Shown in pieces: positions 1-8,623 of a DNA stretch of 64,000 nt (position 1 is the stretch's first letter; every line of letters starts with the position of its first letter). The DNA comes from Endomychus coccineus. Taxonomy: Eukaryota > Arthropoda > Insecta > Coleoptera > Endomychidae. Under the pieces are notes generated by a model that did not search any database, had not been told where the DNA came from, and worked only from the letters and a program-made list of their open reading frames with translations. The stretch is from NCBI GenBank assembly GCA_958510875.1, contig OY294068.1, positions 33,646,297 through 33,710,296 on the forward strand, read 5' to 3'. The translations under genes and the position numbers were made by a program.

Positions 1-394
1 GCCTCTATCCCAGGGACTAGCTCCGTTTCATAGATTGCTCTACATATATCCCCTGTAAGCAAATGTATCCGAAAACAGTGGAATATTCTTTCTGTTACTG
101 GAATAAAAATCATGAAGGTGATTTTTTGACTCAATTGATGAAACTCACAATGATTGTAAGCTCATTTTCTCAATTATACGATGCAAGATTGTAAAGTGGC
201 ATGAGACATGAATCAGTAATTTCCAAAACCATTGAATATTTCGTATGCTATTTGAACGAAAGGGGTTACTAAATACATTCATTTATGAATCAAGAATTGA
301 CTTTAACTTAACTATAACTTTTTTTAAACACAAGGAGGTCCATATATGGAAATAATGTTATGTTATCAATGACTATCAATTCATAACATCATAA
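1..394. other. No recognisable feature
   Basis: AT-rich sequence with no long open frame and no repeat that I could match elsewhere in the window. Confidence 0.5.
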
Positions 395-560
395 TCGATT
401 GTAAGGAGAATCCCCAGTGTTCAACAAGTGATGCTTCGGCTTAGGTAGTGTTTTTTCCACGCAAGAAACAATGTTTTATTTTTTAGGAACTTTTCACCTT
501 GTCCTAGTAATATTCTTAATTCAATCGATATGTTGTTCTGTTTCTTTCTTTTGTTTATTA
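395..560 (-). pseudogene. mariner transposase N-terminal remnant
   Basis: On the minus strand one frame reads IKHCFLRGKNTT, a stop, then AEASLVEHWG. This matches the start of mariner-type transposases, where a KHYFLRGKT-like segment opens the first helix-turn-helix. The open frame through the same bases (421-678) lies in a different register and reads WKKHYLSRS at this point, so it is a shadow. The segment has a stop and probably a frame change, and nothing follows it downstream. Two further pieces of what looks like the same family lie at 3420-3760 and 28201-29760, also on the minus strand. Certain as mariner-like; the subfamily is not resolved. Confidence 0.6.
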
Positions 561-627
561 GGGTGGAGTACATTCGGATGAAAAATAACGTGTCATAACG
601 TGTTAAATTTGAAATCCTTTCTACAAC

Positions 628-1040
628 AGGAAAGGCAGTAGCCTCACAGCTATGACCATAGAATAACTCACCTTTCATTCTATAGCTTTAACACACGCAC
701 GAGCACAAGCACATATGTACACATCACGCAATATCTCGAAAATAGCCTACATCGATTCATGAAGGCTCAAACCGTATATTTCCAAATAGACTCACTAGAA
801 TGATTCGAGTAACAATGAGTGAGAGAAATAAAAATAACACCAACATTAGAATGTATTTGTACTACTACCAATCGCTTAAATTGGAACTTGTCCCCTTGAG
901 TAGTCCCTGTATTATTAGAATAAATTAAACGAACCTGTAACGATGCAGTTGATAGTTTTCGCGTATGATAATATGCAAAGTGTTAGTGAGTATATTGATT
1001 CGGAAAGAAAATAAATCAGTAGAAAAAGAATATTATGAAA
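628..1040. repeat. Dispersed repeat A, copy 1
   Basis: About 400 bp match 3888-4270 in the same orientation, with scattered substitutions and small gaps. Shared blocks include the stretch around 745-800 (a 'catcgattcat' block) and the 'gtattattagaataaat' block near 910. Each good copy lies beside a mariner scrap, so it may be mariner flank or a non-autonomous derivative. Weaker relatives lie at 38200-38480 and 57245-57420. Confidence 0.7.
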
Positions 1041-2104
1041 TTTCAATAAAGATGTCGTAACTTGTGATTCAACTTACATTGAAATTTAATGACTCAAAGT
1101 GAACTGCACTAGTACGATTTAACATACCAACAACTATTTAGCAGAGTTTGTTACTTATATCTTACATGATATTATTGCTTCTGCATCTTCACCTTAACAA
1201 TAAACGAAGTTCCTTGCTGATGAACGAAAATTAAATTCAATCGCGCTAATCACCATCTTTGCAAATCCCTTTATATCCGTGCATAGAAATTCACATCCAA
1301 TTTACTCAACAAGTACACGAAGCTATGATTGAATTGGGTAGGTAAGTGCACGACAAAATAATCTACATTTCAAATTCTAGGTAAAACGGCACAATTAGTA
1401 AAATACTAATTTACTAACATTCATCATACATACAGAACTTCAATTCTCCGTGTAAATGTAGGTATTGGTGAAGCGAGTTGAAATACAAGTTCACAACTCT
1501 ACATAAATATACACGGAATTCAAATCAGGATTGTAATGATATTCATTATTTGGTATAGCCGATGGCCAAACGTCTATCGAATTCAAGAACAAAACGTAAA
1601 TCATGAAAGTAATAAATACACTGCTTTATATTCCAGACTGTGTTCATGTTTTTGTGGAAATTATGGGATGTTACCGAAGAATAGGATAATAGAATATCCA
1701 ATATACTGACCGCAGTTTCAATAATCTCATTGTTATAAAGTAGGACCAAGCTCCAACTTGTAGAGGATATTGGTCCCCTATAACTCGTAGCTATCTTTTT
1801 GGAGTTGCTGTTCCTCATACCAGACGTTTCGACATGCTACGTAGATCTGATCAAAAATCAATATTGGGGCTTGGTATCTACTTCTTTGACTGTGTTTCAC
1901 TTTTTATTATCTTGGACCTTCAACGAAGGCAAAGTTTAAATTCTTGATATACTTTTACTGACTAAACATGATTTCATTTGATGGAAAACAATAATATATG
2001 AAAACTACTAATTTTCTACTCAGCGATAATAATGAACAATTCTCTATAGTAGTAAAGGGGAACTGAATCAAGTTGTCAATATAAAATTCAAACTAGATTT
2101 GAAC
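1041..2104. other. Unassigned sequence with one open frame
   Basis: The only long frame is 1546-1818 on the minus strand (90 residues). It has no recognisable motif and is likely chance. On the minus strand just before it, near 1820-1850, there is a 'gtcgaaacgtc' block like the cores seen at Penelope-like element ends elsewhere in the window. That resemblance is weak. Confidence 0.4.
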
Positions 2105-2480
2105 TGAACAATTACCGATAAGGTACCGTGAAGATTTATCGTAATTTACCGTAAAATATTACTAGAAATAAAATTCCGATTTTTGTGGTAAAAAATTTGC
2201 GTTATTCACCGATATTTACGAGGTTTTTTTGTAATTTAACATATTACTCTGAAGCGCGTCAGCATGTTCAGTGTCAGCGATATGCGATCGGTTCGGGGAA
2301 TTACTGCCGGCCGCCGGAGATTATTAGGCCATTGTCGGGGATTCACATCGTTAAAAACGCGAAAGAAATATATTAAGGTAAATTACCACACAAAAGTATT
2401 ACCACGTTAATTAATTTTGGTAATTAAAACTTGTAAATTACCACCGTAAATCACCAAAAATATAAATTACTGCTCTTGAT
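2105..2480. repeat. Low-complexity repeat with GC-rich core
   Basis: Both flanks repeat short variants of 'ggtaatttacc' and 'ttaccgtaa', many of them near-palindromic, so the two sides can partly pair. The middle (about 2255-2350) is strikingly GC-rich for this window. The layout resembles a small fold-back or MITE-like element. I could not define exact ends or a target duplication. Confidence 0.4.
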
Positions 2481-2644
2481 AGAAAACGGTGACAAAGATA
2501 TTAGTTTCAAGCAATAGTTTTCACTATTTTTCTGGAAATGTTGCAGTAGTTTTTGATCTGCCTAGTTGTAGAACAACGAATATTCACGACTCTACAAAAT
2601 ATGTACCTGTTTTGAGATAATTCTAGTACCACAAACAAATATTT

Positions 2645-3375
2645 GGTTCTCCAGGCTTAACAGTGTCAGCACGTGTTGTTGTGTCGTACCGCTGTTTCGT
2701 TTTTCTCATCAGCTCGTAGATGAGACGAGGCAGACGTGAAGTTACTGTTCAATCATCTCCAAAAGTAATACAATTAATATCTTCAAAATGTGTGGCGAAC
2801 CTAGATATTTCAATTGATTGACAATGCCACGCATTGTTTCTCGTGATTCGAAGAATCGACGGGAAACAATTGGGAATACTACCGCCACGAAACAACGCAT
2901 AGCGAACTACAAACAAATTTCGTGTTAGCATAGACAAAATGTTCAGCCTGGAGAACCAAAACTTTGTCTATTGACTGCTAACATAAAATGAGTTTATAGT
3001 ACGCTGTGTATTGTTCCGAGACTGTCACCTGGTGGTAGTATTTGTAACTGTTTCACCGTCGATTCTTTGAATCGTTAGCACTGAATTATTAATGCATGGC
3101 ATTGTGAATTGGATTCTCGGTGGGACATCAGCTTTCCGGCAAATGGTGTTGAAACATCTAGGTTTGCTAAACATTTTCAGGGTGGTAATTACTTCACTTT
3201 TAGAGATGCTTGATCAGCGACTTCACGTCGGCCTCGTCATACTGACGAGCTCATTAGAAGAGAAAAGCCGCTGTTTGGGACCAAAAAACGTGTTGTCACT
3301 ATTCAAACTGAAGACCAAAAGCTTTGTCTATTGTCTCCTAACAGGAAATGTGTTTGTAGTTCGCTATGCACAAAT
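2645..3375. repeat. Satellite-like unit, inverted then tandem
   Basis: One unit of roughly 310-340 bp occurs on the minus strand at about 2645-2950, on the plus strand at about 2953-3300, and a third partial plus-strand unit starts near 3302. The clearest shared block is 'gtttgtagttcgctatgc' and its variants, near 2895 (minus), 2995 (plus) and 3350 (plus). The units are diverged but align along their length, including a 'gacttcacgtcggcctcgtc' block. A partial relative is at 52440-52625. Open frames here are not real genes. Confidence 0.65.
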
Positions 3376-3419
3376 ACTACATTGATGCTTCAATAGTAGT
3401 CTTAGCGATATAAAAAATG

Positions 3420-3760
3420 CTATATATATTCGTTCATAATTTGCCAGTATTCGTAAACAGTGTGTCTCATTTTTAGCTTGTTGTCAACAGAGAGAAAATG
3501 AGGTACCCATCTGGCAGATAGCTGTTTCATATTCAAAAATTTATGCAAAATGTTCCGTACCCGTTCGGTTGAGGTGCCCATAGCGTCAGCAATCTAGTGC
3601 GCTTTAACTCACCGATCGTCCAACATCATACCATGGATTTTATCTAACTGAATGACATATCAGTCTGAAACTTTTAATGCATTCTAATCAAAGATTGTAC
3701 ATCACATCTGTCACATAGGATTTTTGATTGTAGCGCCATCTGTTTCATTCTTCAGAGACT
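3420..3760 (-). pseudogene. mariner transposase remnant, HTH region
   Basis: Minus-strand translation gives ERVRNILHKFLNMKQLSARW followed by VPHFLSVDNKLKMR, a clear match to the second helix-turn-helix and linker of mariner transposases (usual form VHNILTEHLHMKKLCARWVP). Upstream in the same frame is a degraded HGMMLDDR block with two stops before the conserved part. The catalytic domain is missing. About 3705-3760 ('tcacatagga ... catctgtttcattcttcagagacttt') is matched at 29803-29861 beside the other mariner, so this is probably the element end of the same family. Confidence 0.75.
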
Positions 3761-3887
3761 TTTCAGCTCATACTATAATTCTATCTGGAAAACTGAAGAT
3801 GGATATCAAAAATACCACTCGAAACGTGGCTATCGCGCTCAAAAATGACCAAGTTCTTATTTTATCATTTGAAATCCATACGACCAA

Positions 3888-4270
3888 CAGGAACGGCAGT
3901 CGCATCACTAGTTTCACCATAGAATAACTCACCATTTATTCTATGACTTTAACACACAAAGACATCTCTAAAATAGTCTACATCGATTCATAAAGGCTCA
4001 AACCTAATATTTCCAAATAGACCCACTAGAATGCTTCCCTTAACTACGTGTGAGGGAAATAAAAATAACATCAATATTAGAATGTATTTGTACTACTCCG
4101 AATCTCTTGAAGAGGAACTTGTTCCCTTGAGTAGTCAGTGTATTATTAAAATAAATCGAACGGACCTATAACGACACTGTTGGTAATTCGTGCGTATTAT
4201 AATACGTAAAGTAGTAGTGAATATATTGATTCAGAAAGACAAGAAATCAGTAGAAACCCAGAATGTTATG
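3888..4270. repeat. Dispersed repeat A, copy 2
   Basis: Direct repeat of 628-1040. It follows the mariner end at 3760 at a similar spacing to copy 1, which supports the idea that repeat A travels with this mariner family. Confidence 0.7.
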
Positions 4271-4329
4271 TTATTCCTTTATTGGAGAATATAATTAACT
4301 GCATATTCTCTAGAGAAGTGACACGCTAA

Positions 4330-4440
4330 GCTATCTGAGGAAAGAAATAATAGTTTCCAGAGGATTGATGTTTGGATCCTGTCACTTCATTAATCTACCG
4401 AATGGTATCAGTTTCCGCACGATTATGTTATGCTAGAAAA
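4330..4440. repeat. Direct repeat B, copy 1
   Basis: About 110 bp match 5330-5440 on the same strand, including the block 'gattgatgtttggatcctgt' and the following 'cactt/cca-ttaatct' and 'ggtatcagtttcc' blocks. In copy 2 the sequence continues into a GC-rich hairpin; here it continues into repeat C. Confidence 0.75.
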
Positions 4441-4655
4441 TTAAATTCGTCCTTGATCTTTTAAATATTATTTTCAATACAGTTGAGGAAGATTATTTGT
4501 TCATACTTATAGATTCATTCTATTTCACGAATCAACCGACTCTCTGTAGTGAACTGAGGTGATAACAGCAAGTGATATACATGAATGTGGTAACTGATGT
4601 ATCAGACCCAGACGCTACCTCAACATAACTACCACATGATGATTGACAGTTCTCA
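4437..4655. repeat. Direct repeat C, copy 1
   Basis: About 215 bp match 7366-7582 on the same strand, including 'cacgaatcaaccgactctct' and 'accacatgatgattgacag'. The two copies bracket a block of about 2.7 kb that contains a LINE fragment and a helicase fragment. Confidence 0.8.
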
Positions 4656-5325
4656 ATCAATCAATCAAAATGGGAGCGGACAAGTCTGGAGCACTTAGAC
4701 CGCTTGATTGGGTCGATTGTACACCCCTTGATACAATAATCAGTTCAGCATGCCTAAGACGGTGCCGAAGGCTAAGATTTTGCATGGACTAATATCTATT
4801 ATGGCTTGAAGCGGCATATGTGCTGGATATTCTGCTAGGATGTGAGAGGCAGTTTCGTCCGCCTATCCACATCTGCTACAAGCTGGATCTTCAACAATGA
4901 TCATTGTGTGTAGATGTTGATTCACATGACAGTGTCCTATGAGGAGTCCTGTTACCAGCTTTAGACCTCTCCTACTCATAGAGAGAAGTGTTTTAGAGAG
5001 TTTAGGCGAGGACTCCTTATTGTGGAGCTTCGCCTGCCTCATGCCGGGGGCACTACACCAGATCGAGAGTCACTGTCTATCTAGTAGCTCCTGGAGGCCG
5101 GTGGTCGAAGACATTCCGATCGTTGAATCGGGGTCAGGGGCACTCAAGAAACTCCGTTTTGCCAATTCATCGGCCACTTCGTTTCCCTTCACACCAATAT
5201 GGACTAGTACTCAAACTAGCTGGAGTTTGTTCCTTCTGGCTATTTCAGCCGAAGTTTTCCTGCTCTCCAAGACAAACCTAGAAGTCACTCTGTGAGCACG
5301 AAGTGCGCCCAGGGCCGCTCGTCGG
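4640..5325 (-). pseudogene. Non-LTR retrotransposon RNase H region and 3' end
   Basis: On the minus strand the translation runs RAALGALRAHRVTSRFVLES, then a short gap, then VHIGVKGNEVADELAKRS. This is the C-terminal RNase H domain of jockey/I-superfamily LINEs (usual form WVPGHSGVKGNELADELA). Farther down, RGLKLVTGLLIGHCHVNQHL leads to a CSRCG zinc-knuckle-like block and ETASHILAEYPA, the usual C-terminal cysteine/histidine module. The W of the WVPGH motif is a stop here, and another stop sits before the ETASHI block. Frames on the opposite strand across 4939-5580 are shadows. The clade is not settled. Confidence 0.8.
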
Positions 5326-5329
5326 ACAG

Positions 5330-5440
5330 AAATGATACTTTCTAGGGGATTGATGTTTGGATCCTGTCACTCCATCAATCTACTGAATGGTATCAGTTTC
5401 CACAGGATTATGTTATGCTTGAAAATTGGGGGGCACGGCA
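5330..5440. repeat. Direct repeat B, copy 2
   Basis: Second copy of the repeat at 4330-4440. It abuts the LINE fragment on one side and the hairpin at about 5427 on the other. Confidence 0.75.
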
Positions 5441-5446
5441 GTGCCC
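5427..5446. repeat. GC-rich hairpin
   Basis: A 'ggggcac' arm and a 'gtgcccc' arm separated by 'ggca' form a short, very stable stem-loop. It lies some 600 bp upstream of the Pif1-type helicase fragment. I suspect it belongs to the same Helitron, but that is inference. Confidence 0.6.
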
Positions 5447-5825
5447 CAGCCAAGTTGAGCGAGAAACAAATACTGCCGTACCATCCTTTACTGGAACCAT
5501 TTCGCCGCATTTCCAGGCTTCTATTTGAGAACCTCTGGATGAGACCAGAACGCAGAAATTCGTCATCCAGTATACTATAAAATCACGTACTTAAAATAAA
5601 AAATTTCAAGTCTGTAGGTCATTTAGTTCCGAAGTTAAGCGAAAGCAAAGTTTCGCATTTATGACACTCACTCACTCACTCACTCATGATCATCAGAATA
5701 GAACTAGTACTTCCCATAAACTCAGAGAGCTGAAATTTGGTACAGAGTTAGGGTTTAATGGCCACATAAAGGGAAAACTATAAAAACTAGCATAATCGAA
5801 GATCTGGAGTACCTGGTGACCCTTA
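5447..5825. other. Probable Helitron internal sequence with (tcac)n
   Basis: No gene is visible. It contains a short (tcac) microsatellite at about 5664-5684, followed by 'gctgaaatttggtacagag'. From memory that kind of block is frequent in insect Helitrons upstream of the helicase tail. It runs directly into the helicase fragment. Confidence 0.35.
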
Positions 5826-6517
5826 TTTGAAAACACAAGAGCATAACCAAACTATTAAAGATCGACATACCGCCTTTACAAAAAATATTCAACTTTGTTT
5901 GCCTCTTCATTTGATGTCAAAAATCGAAGGTCTGATGTATCTGATGAAGAACCCTCAGCTTGTCTCAGCTGTATTAGAGATATGGCAATGCCCCCTTCTA
6001 CTATTGGTACATAAAGAATGCCGTGAATTTGATTCACGAATTATTGCCTATTAAGTCAAAATTTGAGATCATACCCCGGGCATACGTGTACAGAGAACAA
6101 TTCCCAATATGTGTGGCGTATGCCCTAACAATTCACAAGAGTCAAGGTCTAAGTTTAAAAAATGCCCTCATGGACATTGGCACCTCCATATTCTCTTGTG
6201 GCCAAGCCTACGTGGCGCTTTCACGAGTAATCAATCTTCATGGGGTGCACCTCATAAATGTTGACTTCAAGAGTATGAAAGCTCAAGCTTCAGCGATCAC
6301 CGAATACAACGGGCTTAGGCGTAAATACCGCGCCGATCTTTCAGAAATTAAACCGTCTAAACCATCTAAAAGAATAAATAATGAACGCGAATGGGCAATT
6401 CTAAAAACTGTGGCTACTGTACAAGAATCAGAACCGGAAAAAAAGAAAAGAAAGATTTGTAATAATAAAAGAACTACTCCTAAAAAGAAAAAAAATGTGT
6501 CAAATAAGAAAGTCTAA
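5826..6517 (+). pseudogene. Helitron/Pif1-type helicase C-terminal fragment
   Basis: The open part is 6023-6517. AYALTIHKSQGLSLKNALMD is helicase motif V and FSCGQAYVALSRV is motif VI of the Pif1 family of superfamily 1B helicases, which in insects are found in Helitron RepHel proteins. After motif VI the frame continues through LHGVHLINVDFKSMKA, typical of the family's end, and closes in a Lys-rich tail (PEKKKRKICNN, then TPKKKKNVSNKK) that could serve as a nuclear signal. The Walker A and B motifs and any Rep domain are missing. Only broken frames lie at 5826-6022, so this is a 5'-truncated copy. The family call is firm; Helitron rather than host Pif1 is inferred from context. Confidence 0.8.
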
Positions 6518-6539
6518 TGAAATGAATCAATATGCACAC

Positions 6540-6705
6540 GTTTCTACAAAAAGAAGTGAAATCCCACCAAAAACATTCTGAAAAACTAGCCAAGTCTCGA
6601 TGGAGCTGCTTGTTTATCTCTAAAAAGTAATGAAATCTAGACAAAGTCGCGCCAAGTCTAAGGTTCCTTACTGCGTTTTCTTTATTATTGTAGTTAATGT
6701 TGTGT
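6540..6705. repeat. Inverted repeat, left arm
   Basis: About 165 bp are repeated in inverted orientation at 7208-7375 with few differences. Because of this, the minus-strand frame here and the plus-strand frame at 7178-7405 translate alike (NLRLG, then TLSRFHYFLEINKQLHRDLA). The shared reading comes from the duplication and is not evidence of coding. The arms enclose about 500 bp. Confidence 0.8.
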
Positions 6706-6926
6706 GAGCTGGCCGTTGAAGGGTACACAAGGATACAAAACCAGGTGCTCCATGACACCATTGCACCAATCTGTCGCCAGAACCGCTACCCATTGACGAT
6801 GGAAAATTGCCACTCGGAAAACGTTGATTCAATAACCAGTCAATTGTAGGCTTGATGAAGCTGTGTATTTCAATAATACTTAAGTGTAGGCGAGCCTGAA
6901 ACAAACAGTATAAAAAATTATTTCCA

Positions 6927-6968
6927 GTACAGACGGACTTCTAATCATTGATAGAAGTCTGTCTGTAC
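6927..6968. repeat. Hairpin with 16-bp arms
   Basis: Arms at 6927-6942 and 6953-6968 pair with one mismatch around a 10-base loop. It sits inside the larger inverted repeat 6540-7375. No run of T follows, and I assign no function. Confidence 0.7.
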
Positions 6969-7207
6969 GTCTATTTTATGTTAGATCGGTGGTCGATTTG
7001 ACGCTCCAAAAAGAAGAGAGCAGAAGTCAGCATTGTCAATGCTGAATGCATGTGTTGCACAATCAACAACAGCCTAAAATGAGACACTAGCGTCCAATTA
7101 CCAATATCAGTATGGGCTATTAGCTTAACAAACATAGGTAGTTACAACAGATAACATTACGTGTAAACAAAATTGACTTGTACCCACTAACGTATAAAGA
7201 ATGTTCA

Positions 7208-7375
7208 ACGACCAAGTCACACAACATTAACTATAATAATAAAGAAATCGCAGTAAGGAACCTTAGACTTGGCACGACTTTGTCTAGATTTCATTACTTT
7301 TTAGAGATAAACAAGCAGCTCCATCGAGACTTGGCTAGTTTTTTACAGAATGTTTTTGGTGGGATAAAATTAAGT
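7208..7375. repeat. Inverted repeat, right arm
   Basis: Reverse complement of 6540-6705. It runs straight into repeat C copy 2 at 7366. Confidence 0.8.
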
Positions 7376-7582
7376 CCTTCCGAAATCTTTTTAATATTCT
7401 ATTAAATACATTTGAGGAAAATTATCTGTTTATACCTATAGATTCATCTTATTTCACGAATCAACCGACTCTCTGTAATGAATTGAGGTTATAACAGCAA
7501 GTGACATACATGAATGTGTTAACTGATGGATTCGACCCCGACGCTACCTCAACTTAACTACCACATGATGATTGACAGTTTT
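7366..7582. repeat. Direct repeat C, copy 2
   Basis: Matches 4437-4655 on the same strand and ends at the same 'catgatgattgacag' block. Confidence 0.8.
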
Positions 7583-8345
7583 ACCCTCGGGATATAATCA
7601 GTCTCTCCCTTTTCCAGGATATATCCATCACTCAAAAAATTGCATTAGTATCGGGAAATTTTTCATGAAGAAAGTTGATGAGAACGTTTTAAATTTTATG
7701 CGACTATCCATTTCGGTAAATACTACGTTTTCACTATCTAGATGTTCCGATGAAAACAACATGATATATGCATTTGATAGGTATATTATACTGGTGAAGG
7801 AAGCGGCGCTGGACATAAAACTGCCATTGAATTCGTAAGATAGTGATACCGAAATTCCGGCGGAAAGAGAATGAAGAGAATGAAAATAACAACAAGCTAC
7901 CAGTGAGTATACAACCTTTATATGGAAACATAACAAAATTATTTCCTAATAGATATTCCATTCCACGATATTTTGCTAGTGAATTACTAATACAAAAGAA
8001 TTCAACTAAGAGTGAATTCGTTCCCATCACGAAACAGATTAATTATTAGGAGGTCAAAGTTCTCTTCGTTCCATTGATTTACAGCAGTTTTATATATGAA
8101 CTGTGATCCATAGATCACTAACTTCCCTCACTCGTATGAATATATTGCGAACATTAACGTTTTTCGTAACGACCCAATGCAGCCTTCAAATGAATTGGAT
8201 TGACGTTATTATTCTAGCGAGGTCTGCAGCGTTAGCATTCATGAAACATTAACCAAACATCGACAATGAATGACATATGTACAGTCACGATGTTCGTACA
8301 TGGCATGCCTTGTTCATTATTTAATGATTATTGTTATTATTGCCA
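7583..8345. other. Unrecognised sequence with two short open frames
   Basis: Two adjacent plus-strand frames (7572-7838 and 7843-8049) nearly abut but are in different registers. The second has the polar segment KENEENENNNKLP. I recognise no family. They may be the decayed end of an unknown element or chance. The segment 8050-8345 shows nothing. Confidence 0.35.
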
Positions 8346-8349
8346 CGCG
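8346..8349. repeat. Target site duplication, left (CGCG)
   Basis: CGCG immediately precedes the LTR at 8350 and CGCG immediately follows the other LTR at 14193-14196. A 4-bp duplication of alternating pyrimidine-purine character is what gypsy-type integrases produce. It shows the element was inserted as a whole. Confidence 0.85.
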
Positions 8350-8576
8350 AATTATATAAGTCGTATTTCGACTTAGGAAAAAGTTGATTTTATTGAATAA
8401 AATATATCATACAATATACTGAGATGTTAATTATAAGAATATCATGTCAGAACTAATGTGAATACAGCAGATTATGAATGTGTAACCTCACGTATACATT
8501 GCAAGTCAGCACTATATAGATATATGATGATTCTATTAATGTTTATAATACGACGATGTTTTCTTAGAATATAACT
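8350..8576 (-). repeat. 3' LTR of the errantivirus
   Basis: 227 bp. On the minus strand it begins AGTTA and ends TAATT, the terminal form seen in gypsy/errantivirus LTRs. It differs from the copy at 13966-14192 at two positions that I can see (near 8418 and 8526). The polypurine tract lies directly upstream on the minus strand. Confidence 0.9.
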
Positions 8577-8587
8577 CCTCCCTTCTC
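8577..8587 (-). other. Polypurine tract
   Basis: On the minus strand GAGAAGGGAGG runs directly into the 3' LTR. Such a purine run primes plus-strand DNA synthesis in LTR retroelements. Confidence 0.8.
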
Positions 8588-8623
8588 AGAAAAATCAATA
8601 CAGTGGCTGAATGGATTGATTGA

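Noticed and set aside
2749..2937. Frame of 62 codons sharing a NxFVVRYA peptide with 3092-3385
   Set aside because: The shared peptide is explained by the inverted satellite-like repeat and not by a conserved protein.
4939..5580. Plus-strand frames of 118 and 82 codons
   Set aside because: Antisense to the LINE RNase H fragment (and to repeat B), which has clear motifs on the minus strand.
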